Shown: positions 11,061 to 22,314, numbered from the stretch's first letter. The stretch is DNA of 64,000 nucleotides from Rhizopus arrhizus (GCA_024220505.1 JAKZZE010000005.1:828501-892500), one strand, 5' to 3'. Notes: generated by a model not told the origin, from the sequence alone. Translations and numbers: made by a program.

Positions 11061-12942
11061 TGTTAGATAGATCAGGCTTGTTTTAGAATTTAAAGTAACT
11101 TGATTTGAATAAAAGGAGATACAATGAATATTATTGACTTTAAAGGACTTGTCTCGCTTGTATTTTAAAGAGTAGTACCGAATGAGTTAAGGAGATAAGG
11201 ATACTTGATTTAATGATAAAATACAGTTATAAATATACGGAATATAAAGATAGTTAAGTTAATTAATATTGAAGATAAGTGAAATAAAAGCTTGTCCGTT
11301 TTATAGACAAAAGAAAGTAAGGTTTGATTTTAAGATATAACTTAAGGTTCAAAGTAAATAAACTCCAAAAAATGAATAGGTTCAAAAATAGTGGATTCAC
11401 AAAATACAACCATCATTGGTATTAATATCAACAGATTCTCTGTTACATATTACGTTAATGGGTGCAATTTTTATCAAAACATACAGTAAAATAAGACTGC
11501 TTTCTGTCAAGCAATACATAGGCCAGCTATATATTCTAAATCTACCACAAGATATTTTTTGGAGCGTCTTTTGGCTTATTCTTTGTTTCTTTTTCAACAT
11601 GTTTGAGTACACAATTTATCATAGTGAACATTTAGCTGCTATTTTCTTTATGTATATTAAAATATTCTTCCTTCATGATGACGAACAATACAATAAAGCA
11701 TACTACTACACAAATTGGAAAGACAGAAAAGAATTTAGGTGTGTAGGATAATAAATTGAGTAAATGATAGATTTCTTTGTTTTGTTTGTTATTAATATAA
11801 ACATAATTTATAGATTTATAAATGCTTACTAATATATCTTTTGTTCAGTTACTAACGATTGAAATAGTTTTTAGATTTTAATGTATGAAAACGATTAGTT
11901 TATATCGTCATACGAATACATGCTACTCTTTTTGCTACAAACCTAAGGGAATTGTCTAGAAAAGAAAGGAGGAAAGCTAAGCGAAGAGAGAAAGGCACTC
12001 ACTTATGTTGAGAATACATGCTAGTAAATATGATACTCGAATACTATTACAAGCATATATATCAATATGTGATAGAGGACTAGATAAACTCAAAAGAATC
12101 TTGTATACAAAACAAAATATACAATTATACATATCTACTCCAATTTAACATAAAGATATATATACATATGCAGATATCAATGTATCTTTTCAGCTTAAAA
12201 TAAATGTTAAGTTGTATTGTTTTTCTAAGAAATCTGAACTAAATGAGAATAAGATACAAGTAAAGGCAATGAAAAGATACTATTCATTGACAGAAGATTT
12301 TCATTAGTTATATAGTTACTTTCTAATACTTAACTAGGTGAGCCAAAAGCAAAGCTATAAACAACATATTGTTTCTTTTATATTAATACTCCTTTATTTC
12401 TAGCAGGTAGTTGATAGGCTTTTGGGAATAATAAAAAAAGAGATCATTATGGGAAATTAAAGCCCGGTTTATAATCAATCCTCTATTTATGTGTTAGAGA
12501 TCATTCAAAAACATATGCACAGCATTAATACATTCATATTTGATTCATTTTCTTGAATGAGCTCTCAATTATAATATGTGATTTTATTGTTACTGTATCC
12601 TTTATAATGGGATCTGCTGATATTATAAAGTATGACAAAGTAAATAAGTTGTATTCTTGATTGTGGAACTGAAGCTTTTTGCTCCCATTTCTCAGAAGAT
12701 AAATGCTCCGCTGTTTCACCGTTATTTATGTGTAACTTCCTTGACATCTGCAGGCTCAAGCTTTAAAGTTGCAAGGGATTCTACAAATTGTAATTCCATA
12801 ATTTTTATTTACATTCAAGACCAAATTTGAAATTATCTTATGTTTTTGGAAATAAGCTTGGGCTATTGCATAAATAAATGATATAAGTGATTTAACTATT
12901 GTTTATTTAATAATAAAAGGAACTTGTATATATTTTGTTTTT

Positions 12943-12960
12943 TGTGTGTGTGTGTGTGTG
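12943..12960. repeat. GT dinucleotide microsatellite
   Basis: Nine GT units followed directly by a T run, just past the stop codon of the GPI-type gene, in its 3' untranslated or terminator region. Confidence 0.9.
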
Positions 12961-12966
12961 TTTTTT

Positions 12967-13577
12967 TTACAATTGGAGTAAGCCAATGGCCATACAAGCA
13001 ATTGTAAGTACAGCTACAGGGTGGATATTAGTAGCAGATGAGGTACTAGTGCTATGATTAGCAGAAGGCGAGCTGGATGCAGCAGGAGAGGCCACACTAC
13101 TGGATGCAGCAGCAGTGGTAGCAGCAGCTACTACACTATTAGCTGTGCTTGATGCGACAGGCAAAGCAGATGACGATGCAGGCACAGCAGCACAGATACC
13201 TTGAACGCTAGCTGATTGAATACTTGCTTCAGAAGAGTAATTAGGACAAAGATCGTAACATTGTAAAATCAGACGCTACACAAAAAACATTAGAATCCAT
13301 GAGAAATTATGGTCTAGCAATTGATATTTACTTGAGCATCACATTGACATTTGTAATCAACAGGTCCACACTTGGATAATACACCATTTTGAATGTTTTT
13401 ACATCCATCAAAGCTATAAATAATAAGTATCATGTAATCACTTTTCATTTTTTGATTTGATCCCTTTTTCCCTTTTTTTACTTACTTTGCTTGAGCAGCA
13501 CAAGTACCATCAGCATATACTTGATGGAGACTCAAGACAGCAACAAGGATTGTGATTAAAGTAATGGATTTGTACAT
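12967..13577 (-). CDS. Small GPI-anchored eight-cysteine (CFEM-like) surface protein
   Basis: Three exons: 13577-13486, 13413-13332 and 13275-12967; 160 residues. Signal peptide at 1-23 (SITLITILVAVLSLHQVYA). The mature domain has eight cysteines, including DGCKN, SKCG, YKCQC, LQCYDLC and QGIC, a count and spacing like CFEM-type domains. A Ser/Ala/Thr-rich stalk follows, ending in a hydrophobic C-terminus (about 143-160) with no charged tail, the signature of GPI attachment. Such proteins sit on the fungal wall or membrane; some CFEM proteins bind haem. I see no clear iron-ligand Asp, so function is open. Introns are GT-AG and phases agree. Confidence 0.8.
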
Positions 13578-15082
13578 TAAGCAGTTTAATATAAAAAGAA
13601 AAAGAAAGAAGAAAGGGAGGACAAAGAAAATTACTGCAATTTTTTATTTGCGGATTTATTTTAAAAGCCTCCTTACATATACCCCTAATAAGCTGTTGGA
13701 AAATAGGAAGGGGAATGAATTGAAAGCCCCCCTCCGGAAAAAAAAGCAAAGAATAGCAAAAAAAAAAAATACAAAAAAGAACATTTTAAAAGAAATATGA
13801 ATATATGTTGTATTTTGAAGTCATCCATCATACAACAATAAAAAGTATAGCACCTGTAATGAAAATAGATATTTAAAAGAAAAATATATTATTAGGAGAG
13901 AATCTAATGGTGTGTTAAAGTTACTATTTACTTCTTTTGGAGGCATTCTCACCCTCTCTCTGTATGAGGAGTTTTGTGTAAATGTCAATTTATTAAAATC
14001 GGAAAATGCTTCTTTTCAAAGACAGGATATGTTTACTTTATACATGCATCTGTATTTATATCTCTCTTTTGTAAGTTTCGATACTTTCACTTTCATGAAG
14101 AACATATATTACCAAAAGGAATTGCAAGCTCTTGATATAAGTTAAATAACTATTTCTATTTGATTTAAATATCGTAACATTTTTTGTGCAACCATTTGCC
14201 CTTTAAAAATATGAATCAGCTGTCCTTTTAGTATCTTGAAAGAAAAAGATAGAAATTTTCTTCATGCTTCTTTTAACCAATTTTTAAACCCAACTTCCCA
14301 ACAATTTGCCCTTAAAAAAATGATGAACAGAACATTACAGCCATTGTGTAAAGTGAAAAAACTCAAGATACATATTCCCGTATTAGCGTGAAAACATTTA
14401 TTGATCTCACATATCTTGCTGCTTTATAGGTTAAATTAAAGAAAAAGCAATTAAAAATAGTAGTATTGATGAAAGAACGACCAGGGAAGCTTATAAAAAT
14501 GACAGCAGTACCAAAGATAAGGGACTGATGAACAGTTTGATGTTGACTTTAAATTCGAAGTCACTCCAGAATTGTACTTATACGGACAGCCAATAAACAT
14601 TGGCACAAGAAGCAAGTTCAAACTGTTGAATTTTAGTGAAGCACACAAAGTGTTGCTACTCTTTTAACGCTCATATCCAACAAAAAGAATTTATAGAGTA
14701 AATTTTCTGTTATATTAGGTTACTTCTTCCATTTTGGTTTTGAATCAATTAAATAATATTTTCTGTTATAAGTAATTAATAACAAATTTGAGCTTTACCT
14801 TCCCAAAAAAAACATCTGGTTCTAAAACAGTATACCATTAACTTTATAATAGCCACCAGCGTATAAATCTAGTATATACGATCAGGATAACTATGAATTA
14901 ATTCTTTTAAATTCAAAAGTATTCTTTATTGCTCAATACAGCGGATATAACTACCATCTTGTTGCCAACAGAGCACACATAATCCTACTGTTGTATTTAT
15001 TGTTTAAATTTAATTGTAAAACGTTGATAACATACTTTTCAGCTCCTCTTTATTAGCTACCATTACCTGGTCATAAGTTCCT
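13578..15082. other. Intergenic region up to the inverted repeat
   Basis: AT-rich. The first 150 bp hold the promoter of the GPI-type gene. A short frame at about 14522-14667 (plus) reads FDVDFKFEVTPELYLYGQ and looks more protein-like than its surroundings. It is too short to assign and may be a decayed gene fragment. Nothing else is seen. Confidence 0.45.
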
Positions 15083-15101
15083 AAATAATCAGTAATAAAA
15101 C

Positions 15102-15134
<33 letters not shown>

Positions 15135-15336
15135 GATATGTGGTTATACTACTATTTGAATAGTAATAGATTGATTAAACTGTTGTTTATAAAATCTAAT
15201 GATGTCGAGTATGTTTAGTTGATAGTATTATTTTATATGCCCGTGTTTCTTTTCATCACAAAGGGGCGTGAATAGTACAAAAGAAGTAATTATCTTGGTG
15301 AAGAGTAGATAATGTCAGTGATAGTATATCAAAGAT

Positions 15337-15899
15337 TGTTGTAGAACAGTAACTGATTGTAGTTGACATTAATAAATATAAGTCTTAATACAAGATCGTA
15401 ACTAAAATAAAATACAAGTTTATTTAAATAAGATCGTACAACCAATTCCAAGTAAACACATTCTAAAAGAATATGTATTGTATTCATGATGATTCTTTGA
15501 TAAGAAGAAGCATCAAATAAAATGACAAGATCTTTTTCTATTGTCAAAAACCCAATTCAATATCAGGAATACTACTAATCCTTCGCGTAATTGAAATAAC
15601 GCGTAAAATAAGGTTATTCAAGTCAGTGAGGAATGTTGTAGAACAGTAACTGATCGTAGTAGACATTCATAAATATAAGTCTTAATACAAGATCATTATT
15701 AAATAAAATAAAAATATAAGTTTATTTAAATAAGATCATACAATCAATTCCAATTAAACATGTTCTTTTAGAATATGTTTTGTATTAATAAGAGTTCTTT
15801 GATAAGAAGAAGTATCAACTAAAATAACAAGATCCAATCCAATATCAGAAATATTGCTAATCTTTCATATAATTGAAATAACGCGTAAAATAACGTTAT
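15337..15899 (+). repeat. Diverged tandem repeat, ~297-bp unit (second unit interrupted by element A)
   Basis: Unit 1 is 15337-15633. Unit 2 begins at 15634 with the same TGTTGTAGAACAGTAACTGAT, runs to 15899 and resumes at 21858-21873 after element A. Both units end in AGTGAGGAA or close to it, and identity looks about 80-85%. The mirror copy in the right arm (42252-42830) is uninterrupted. The units could be old solo LTRs, but I cannot find convincing termini. Confidence 0.8.
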
Positions 15900-16314
15900 T
15901 GATGTATCCATCATTCATAACTCGATATGAAAACAGTATTAATAAGCTACATGTAAAATATATCCAATAGATAGGCTACAGGTTAATTCGGATAATCTTC
16001 ATTAAGGATAAGATGCTGCGTAATTGCACGGTTAAATTATATTAAATCCAGGAACTAAATCACAGTCAATCGCAGTCAATCATATACGAGTATTCTATGG
16101 ATAAATGCTTATGGTGACAAAGATAACAATGGAAGAACACGTAACCATTATCTATTTGTCATCAGTTATATCATACTCATTAATTATTAATCCATGACAT
16201 GAAATATTATCCGTGTATGAAAAGTATAAATAGAGTATCATTTTCTTATTAAATAAAACAATCTCTTTATCGAGTCTCGTCCTCTCTTGTTCCTTTCTAT
16301 TCTTGGATAAATCA
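15900..16314 (+). repeat. 5' LTR of element A
   Basis: 415 bp, TG...CA ends. It contains the TATA box of the element at 16225-16232. The first eight bases after the LTR are T; no TGG-type tRNA primer site is visible there. Confidence 0.95.
16225..16232 (+). promoter_or_regulatory. TATA box in element A LTR
   Basis: TATAAATA about 140 bp before the first ATG of the polyprotein and some 80 bp before the LTR end, as expected for the U3/R boundary. The same sequence recurs in the 3' LTR. Confidence 0.6.
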
Positions 16315-16365
16315 TTTTTTTTGACGAATTCTCTTTACTCTATTATTACTACGCTATTCTCAAAC

Positions 16366-19300
16366 ATGTCTATCAACTCTAATCTTTTGGCTTACAACGA
16401 AGAAACCCTTCTTTCTGAAAGTGACCCTGCTTTCATTGGTCCTAGACTTGAAAAGCCCTCCATGGTTAATGGGATCGAACTTCCTCTTACTGGATCTCCA
16501 AACTCTATTACAGAAGATATAGAGATGGAAGAAGTTGAACCCAGGGCTATGGCCTCTCCACTCGCTGGTGTCAAGGGCAGTGGCGCAGCACCACCTTCTC
16601 AGGTCTCGGGTAGTCGTAATTTGACGGCTACCGTCCAGACTTTGACGAAACAGGTAGAACAAATTGCTGCGGCTATCACGGGTCAAGAGCTTACAGGAAA
16701 GCAACTTGCTAACCTTTCCCGCGAATATACGACCAAGTCTACCATCTTGGCCTCCTTGTTGGACTTGCAAGCAAAAATGGCTAATAACTTGACTATACAA
16801 ACCAATGGCTCTGCCATTAACGGTTCTAACAGTCAACCTACAGTGGTTCCTCAAAACTTACCTTTGTTTCAGTACACTGGTAATGTAGAGAACTCAGCAT
16901 TGCCCGTCTTTAAAGACATTGCTGACTGTATCCGACGTTTTGAGGATATCCTCTTTGCGTACCGCTTGGATGTACAGGTGCATTGGCAGCGCCTCATCCC
17001 TTTCTCACTTACCCATACTCAACGTTCTTGGTATGATGAATTACGGGTAAAGAAGAATTTATCTTGGACCATATTCAAGGAACAATTAACCTTGAAATAT
17101 GGCATCGAATCCACTGAGGCCCAAGCCCACGCCTCAAGAGAGCTGTTAACCATCAGTATGCAGCCTGATGAGTCTGTGGAAAAATACACTGACCGCTTTT
17201 TGAAACTCAAGCGTGAAGCCACTCCCGTAGCTGATGATTTTTTGGCTATTTTGTTCGTGAACTCCCTCACTAGTAGCCTCCAAAATCATGTCAACATGGC
17301 CATCGTCAGTCTTGATCAGGAGGCAAGGAATGACATAAACCTCCTTTCTAGTATCGCAAGAAAGTTTCATACGAAACAACAGACCTTGCCCCATATGTCA
17401 ACTAAAAAATTCAATAACCAACCCTCTCAAGTCAACGGGTTGAACCCTCCCAGTGGTATTCATAAAAGAAACCACCGTACGGATGGAAGGACTTGTATCA
17501 TCCATGGAAAGTGCAACCACACAACAGATCGTTGTAAAAAGGCTCAGGAACTCGGAATTGCTGGCAATATGAACAAAGAGACATCTAGCAAGCGTTGCTT
17601 TAAATGCAACGCTCCTTTTACTAGGGAGCATTTAAATGTTTGCCCTAAAAGGAATCAACCTCTTTCTGCTGGTTCTGCCTCTTCCTCCTCCTCTACTGCA
17701 CCTACCATAACCAGGGCATTCCGCTCACTTCAGTTGACTGGCAGTGAAGATAAACCAATGGGTACAAAGGCTTCTAAATATAACCCTGCCAACCAACAAA
17801 GCCACGATGAAGAACAGGATCTTGACGATGAAGCCGTCAAGGACATCCACTACTACTCATCATTATGTAAGTTGCAACCGTTTAATACAAAACTTCACAG
17901 TTTTAATAACAAACGTACTGATTCCTTTTTTGTACCCATCACTATAGAAAATGTCCGTACTTGGGCTTTGGTTGATACTGGGTGTAATACTTCTACGATC
18001 TCTCCTGACCTAGCAAAAATTATAAACGTTAGAACTTTTCCTGTTTCAGGAAAATTACAATTAGCTAGTTTGAATACCTTGGTACCTAGAACTGCTATTA
18101 CAGATCAAATAAAAGTATTTTATAACGGAATCAATGTCTTACATGAATTTGAAATTTTTAAGTTTGATAAGGATATACCTATTTGTATTGGTACAGATCT
18201 TATGCCTAAGTTAAACATTAACTTGACAGGTTTAGCTGTTACGTGGGATAGTCCTAATATCTCTACAATACCTGATCCAATAGACCCTTCACCTATCAAA
18301 CCTAATAAGTCACCCGCTGGTACTCACCAACAGCGTGAACAACTTATGGACGCATTACAGCCATATTTGAGCGCCAATGCTAAGATCCCTAGCACGTCTG
18401 CATGTCCTCTACCTGAAGCGATAGTTCGCTTGGAAACTGAACCAGGTAAAACCACTTATAGACGGCAGTATCCTATTGCACTGTCAATCCAGCCTAAAGT
18501 ACAAGAACAGGTTGACAAATGGTTAGCAGATGGTGTAATTGAAATAGCCCCTCCTAATACTGCATTTAACTCTCCTTTGTTGACTGTACGTAAGAAGGAT
18601 GCTAATGGTAATTATAGTGACGATGTACGGGTGTGTATAGACCCCAGACATATCAATGCAATACTCATTAAAGATCGTACCGACCGCTTTCAATTACCAT
18701 TGATAGCTGAGTTGCATCAAAAAATGAGTGCTGCGACACTATTTACAGTACTTGACCTCAAACAAGCTTTTCATCGGTTACCTCTAGCTGATGAGCATAG
18801 AGCCCTTACAGCTTTTACATTTAACGGTCAACAATATCAATTTTGTAGAGCACCATTCGGTTTGACCCCTATACCAAATCACTTTCAACGTGTGCTAACT
18901 ACCCTCTTACATGACTTGCCATACGTTACATGTTTCATTGATGATTTAACTATCGGTACTGGACCCGATATTGAGGAACATATCAAATGCGTAACTACTG
19001 TCATCGAACGACTTACATCAGCTAAATTTATTCTTAACGTTGATAAATGTCACTTTATGCAAACTTCGGTAAACATCCTAGGCTTCACTATTAGTCACAA
19101 TAGTCTCTCATTGGATAGCAGAAAGGTTGCAAATGCTTTAGCATGGCCAATACCAAAAACTGGAAAAGATATACAACGCTTTCTAGGCCTCGCTAATTAT
19201 TTTCGAAGTCATCTCCCAAATTTCTCTACCATGACCGCACCGTTAGATAAACTACGTAACGAAGGTTCATTGGAACACATTTGGACTGACAAATATCTAC

Positions 19301-21231
19301 AGGCTTTTCGAAATATACAGACAGCCTTATCTAATGCTCCTGTTCTGTCTATACCTGACATGCGTCATGAATTACAGCTAGCTACAGATGCTAGCAACAC
19401 AGGAATTGGCGGTGTACTTTATCAAATTATTGACGATAAAACTCGCTATATTGGATTCGCAGCAAGAGCACTGTCGAAGTCAGAAATGAACTACTCGACA
19501 ACTAAACGAGAGCTGTTAGCCATCTGTTATCTTTTTGAAAGATTTCACAAGTGGTTGTATGGATCTCAATTCACGCTGTATACTGATCATAAAAGTTTGG
19601 TCTATCTTGGCACACAAAACATTCCTAATCCCATGATGCTGAATTGGTTCGAAACTATTTTCAACTATACATTCAAAGTAATCCATCGTCCAGGAATTGA
19701 AAATGTGTTGCCGGATTCACTTTCTCGTCTTTTTTCAGACGATACGGAAAAAAGACTGGGGGGAGATAATAATCCTCAGCAACTTTCCATAAAAAATAAA
19801 AATACAAAGTCACAGAGCAAACGTACTACAGACAACAGTACAAACATAAAACAAAGAGCTGTACAACTAGTAGACTACATGACACCACCAGAAGAGGAAC
19901 GTCATAACCTATTATTAAAGGCACATCTACTTGGACACTTTGGGGCTGATGCTATTGTAAAGACAATCCACAATGATAATTTGCACTGGATTAATATTAA
20001 AAAAGATGCATTGCAGCTAGTATCCAATTGTCCTGAATGTCAACAATTTAATATTGGCAAACACGGGTATCACCCTCCCCGTAGTATTCTACCAGATGGT
20101 CCTTTTGATCACGTCTGTATTGACCTCGGTACCCTGAACATTACATCAACAGAAGGACATAATTTCATTTTAGTCCTAGTTGATCTCTTCACAAGATTTA
20201 CAATTCTAAGACCATTAATGGATAAAACTGCAGTATCCATAGCTAATGAACTTAGAGATATCTTTTGCACTTTTGGTTGGCCCAAAAAGCTTAGTTCAGA
20301 TAACGGTACAGAATTCACTAATGAAATATTTAATTCATTAATGGAAACCTGTGGTATTGACCATAGACTTTCACTGCCTTATAACCCATTGGGTAATTCG
20401 ACTAACGAATCGTTTGTTGGAATAGCCAAACGAGCTCTTGTTAAAAGATTACAAGGCAAGAAAGACGAGTGGAATCTTTTCCTTCCTAGTATTCAATATG
20501 CTATGAATTGCAAATATTCTAGATTACATCATTCCAGACCATTTGTGCTTATGTATAATAGACAACCAAATGAATTTCAGGATTATTCCAATGCACAATC
20601 CTCAATACCTAACTCTAGTCAGCAGTATGCTAAAGCACTAGAAAATAAATTAGACAATATGAACAACATAGTAATCCCTGCTATACGTAACCGTATTATG
20701 ACTACTCAAAGAACTGACAACGAGTATTTTACAAAGAAGCACCGCATTGTAAATCAACAATTTCCTACTAATAGCGAAGTTATGATAAAAAATGTGAATA
20801 GAAATAGTAAAACTGACCCAAGGTACGAGGGCCCCTTTGTCGTACATGGAGTCACAAAAAATGGTAGCTACATTTTGACGGATAAAACAGGTACATTATT
20901 ATCGCGCGACGTACCTACCTCGCACATCAAACTCATCTCTACAGACAACGTTGTTAATAATCGCGCTGACCAACAACAGTACGATGTGCAGGCAATTATC
21001 CAACATAAAGGAAATAACACTAGTAATTATAAATACCTAGTAAGATGGAAAGGTTATCCTCCAGAATATGATACCTGGGAACCTGCCTCAAGTTTTGATG
21101 ACATGAGTATGATAGAACAGTACTGGGCAAGACGTAACGTCAATAATAACATTGGCAAACGTAAACGCTCATCTCATACCAATGTTCCAACCAAGACTAA
21201 TAATTTTAACAAACGAAACAAGACAAAGTAA
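16366..21231 (+). CDS. Gag-Pol polyprotein of chromovirus A
   Basis: Single frame of 1621 codons from the first ATG. Order: Gag (WYDELRVKKNLSWTIFK near 220-240); zinc knuckle CFKCN...HLNVC near 411; protease LVDTGCNTS (Asp ~537); reverse transcriptase with CIDPRH and the active site FIDD (~856-859) instead of the usual YLDD; RNase H ATDASNTGIGG; integrase with HHCC zinc finger (~1185-1224) and DDE at about 1253, 1312 and 1348. A chromodomain (about 1538-1590) ends the protein, with the aromatic-cage pattern YLVRWKGY...TWEP. Chromodomains direct chromovirus integration to marked chromatin. Gag and Pol are fused without frameshift. All key residues are present apart from the Tyr-to-Phe change. 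Confidence 0.97.
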   Translation: MSINSNLLAYNEETLLSESDPAFIGPRLEKPSMVNGIELPLTGSPNSITEDIEMEEVEPRAMASPLAGVKGSGAAPPSQVSGSRNLTATVQTLTKQVEQIAAAITGQELTGKQLANLSREYTTKSTILASLLDLQAKMANNLTIQTNGSAINGSNSQPTVVPQNLPLFQYTGNVENSALPVFKDIADCIRRFEDILFAYRLDVQVHWQRLIPFSLTHTQRSWYDELRVKKNLSWTIFKEQLTLKYGIESTEAQAHASRELLTISMQPDESVEKYTDRFLKLKREATPVADDFLAILFVNSLTSSLQNHVNMAIVSLDQEARNDINLLSSIARKFHTKQQTLPHMSTKKFNNQPSQVNGLNPPSGIHKRNHRTDGRTCIIHGKCNHTTDRCKKAQELGIAGNMNKETSSKRCFKCNAPFTREHLNVCPKRNQPLSAGSASSSSSTAPTITRAFRSLQLTGSEDKPMGTKASKYNPANQQSHDEEQDLDDEAVKDIHYYSSLCKLQPFNTKLHSFNNKRTDSFFVPITIENVRTWALVDTGCNTSTISPDLAKIINVRTFPVSGKLQLASLNTLVPRTAITDQIKVFYNGINVLHEFEIFKFDKDIPICIGTDLMPKLNINLTGLAVTWDSPNISTIPDPIDPSPIKPNKSPAGTHQQREQLMDALQPYLSANAKIPSTSACPLPEAIVRLETEPGKTTYRRQYPIALSIQPKVQEQVDKWLADGVIEIAPPNTAFNSPLLTVRKKDANGNYSDDVRVCIDPRHINAILIKDRTDRFQLPLIAELHQKMSAATLFTVLDLKQAFHRLPLADEHRALTAFTFNGQQYQFCRAPFGLTPIPNHFQRVLTTLLHDLPYVTCFIDDLTIGTGPDIEEHIKCVTTVIERLTSAKFILNVDKCHFMQTSVNILGFTISHNSLSLDSRKVANALAWPIPKTGKDIQRFLGLANYFRSHLPNFSTMTAPLDKLRNEGSLEHIWTDKYLQAFRNIQTALSNAPVLSIPDMRHELQLATDASNTGIGGVLYQIIDDKTRYIGFAARALSKSEMNYSTTKRELLAICYLFERFHKWLYGSQFTLYTDHKSLVYLGTQNIPNPMMLNWFETIFNYTFKVIHRPGIENVLPDSLSRLFSDDTEKRLGGDNNPQQLSIKNKNTKSQSKRTTDNSTNIKQRAVQLVDYMTPPEEERHNLLLKAHLLGHFGADAIVKTIHNDNLHWINIKKDALQLVSNCPECQQFNIGKHGYHPPRSILPDGPFDHVCIDLGTLNITSTEGHNFILVLVDLFTRFTILRPLMDKTAVSIANELRDIFCTFGWPKKLSSDNGTEFTNEIFNSLMETCGIDHRLSLPYNPLGNSTNESFVGIAKRALVKRLQGKKDEWNLFLPSIQYAMNCKYSRLHHSRPFVLMYNRQPNEFQDYSNAQSSIPNSSQQYAKALENKLDNMNNIVIPAIRNRIMTTQRTDNEYFTKKHRIVNQQFPTNSEVMIKNVNRNSKTDPRYEGPFVVHGVTKNGSYILTDKTGTLLSRDVPTSHIKLISTDNVVNNRADQQQYDVQAIIQHKGNNTSNYKYLVRWKGYPPEYDTWEPASSFDDMSMIEQYWARRNVNNNIGKRKRSSHTNVPTKTNNFNKRNKTK

Positions 21232-21425
21232 CGAACTGAATATGATCTTTTCCCATTACTTTTTTCCTCAACAGGTTTTTTGGGTTTTTATCGATTATAT
21301 ACCAGAAGAGCATACTCTCTCTTTCCTCTACACTTACGTCTTTAATATAAACAGCCTACGCAATCATATTGGATATGATCTCTGTACTCTTCGTTATTCA
21401 TGATGCTCATCGGTTGTTCCAACCT

Positions 21426-21434
21426 GGAAGGGGG
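21426..21434 (+). other. Polypurine tract of element A
   Basis: GGAAGGGGG, followed by CAA and then the 3' LTR at 21438. This is the expected primer for plus-strand DNA synthesis. Confidence 0.7.
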
Positions 21435-21437
21435 CAA

Positions 21438-21852
21438 TGATGTATCCATCATTCATAACTCGATATGAAAACAGTATTAATAAGCTACATGTAAAATATA
21501 TCCAATAGATAGGCTACAGGTTAATTCGGATAATCTTCATTAAGGATAAGATGCTGCGTAATTGCACGGTTAAATTATATTAAATCCAGGAACTAAATCA
21601 CAGTCAATCGCAGTCAATCATATACGAGTATTCTATGGATAAATGCTTATGGTGACAAAGATAACAATGGAAGAACACGTAACCATTATCTATTTGTCAT
21701 CAGTTATATCATACTCATTAATTATTAATCCATGACATGAAATATTATCCGTGTATGAAAAGTATAAATAGAGTATCATTTTCTTATTAAATAAAACAAT
21801 CTCTTTATCGAGTCTCGTCCTCTCTTGTTCCTTTCTATTCTTGGATAAATCA
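21438..21852 (+). repeat. 3' LTR of element A
   Basis: 415 bp, the same as the 5' LTR at every position I compared. It is followed by the GTTAT target duplication. Confidence 0.95.
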
Positions 21853-22270
21853 GTTATTCAAATCAGTGAGGAATTCCCAGAATAAAAGATAATCTATGAC
21901 AGACATACAAAAGAACAAATGAAAAGCTTTCATAACCATAATTACAGATGACAGTTGTAAAAGTAAGTAAATATTAGAAGAAGGCTTACAATAGAAGATA
22001 TCAAGCCCTTCATTCGATAAGATATAAATACCTGATTTCAATTAGATTTTTTTTTTTTTTTTTTTTTATACTTTAACTGAAATAAAAATCATTCCCAAGC
22101 AGTACACACACTGCTTCTTGATCTTTGTTTCTACGTTTTCTTTAATTGCCTTAACAATTATACAACAAAGATTTTTGAAAGATAGAAAGAGGTATTTAGA
22201 AACTATAAAAGGTTCAGAACAAAAAAATTCACATTTTGCTTTAACTATAGAGCAGACAACGCACAAAATA

Positions 22271-22303
22271 TGCGGACCGCACCTTCAAAATTCCGGACCG
22301 GAA
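22271..22303. promoter_or_regulatory. Twin 11/13-bp palindromes with CGG-A-CCG core
   Basis: TGCGGACCGCA (22271-22281) and TTCCGGACCGGAA (22291-22303) are each perfect palindromes around a central A, starting 20 bp apart in very AT-rich DNA. CGG/CCG half-sites are what Zn2Cys6 fungal regulators bind. The mirror copy in the right arm is at 41822-41854, and a related imperfect copy occurs at 34464-34486. They lie 60-100 bp upstream of the tRNA gene in the uninserted state. Confidence 0.5.
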
Positions 22304-22314
22304 ATTTAATTGGG

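Larger units (their letters stand above)
10601..12966. other. Gene-poor intergenic region
   Basis: About 2.4 kb of AT-rich DNA between glutaredoxin and the GPI-type protein. It contains a degraded relative of inverted-repeat arm sequence near 10995-11060 and a GT microsatellite at its right end. The open frame at 11416-11751 is rich in Phe/Ile/Tyr, as expected of AT-rich noise, and I do not call it. Confidence 0.5.
15900..21852 (+). mobile_element. Ty3/Gypsy chromovirus (element A), complete
   Basis: LTRs at 15900-16314 and 21438-21852 (415 bp each) appear identical base for base. They end in near-perfect inverted repeats, TGATGTATCC and GGATAAATCA. The 5-bp target duplication GTTAT is at 15895-15899 and 21853-21857. 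One long Gag-Pol frame lies between them, and a polypurine tract precedes the 3' LTR. The right arm has the empty site with a single GTTAT (complement at 42268-42272), so insertion followed formation of the two arms. Identical LTRs and an open frame suggest a recent, possibly active copy. Confidence 0.95.

Noticed and set aside
11416..11751. 111-codon plus-strand frame
   Set aside because: Composition dominated by Phe, Ile and Tyr as expected from AT-rich DNA; overlapping frames are equally open and no motif is seen.
16303..16365. Earlier start for the element A polyprotein inside the LTR
   Set aside because: The extension opens with TTG, not ATG; the first ATG is at 16366, outside the LTR.
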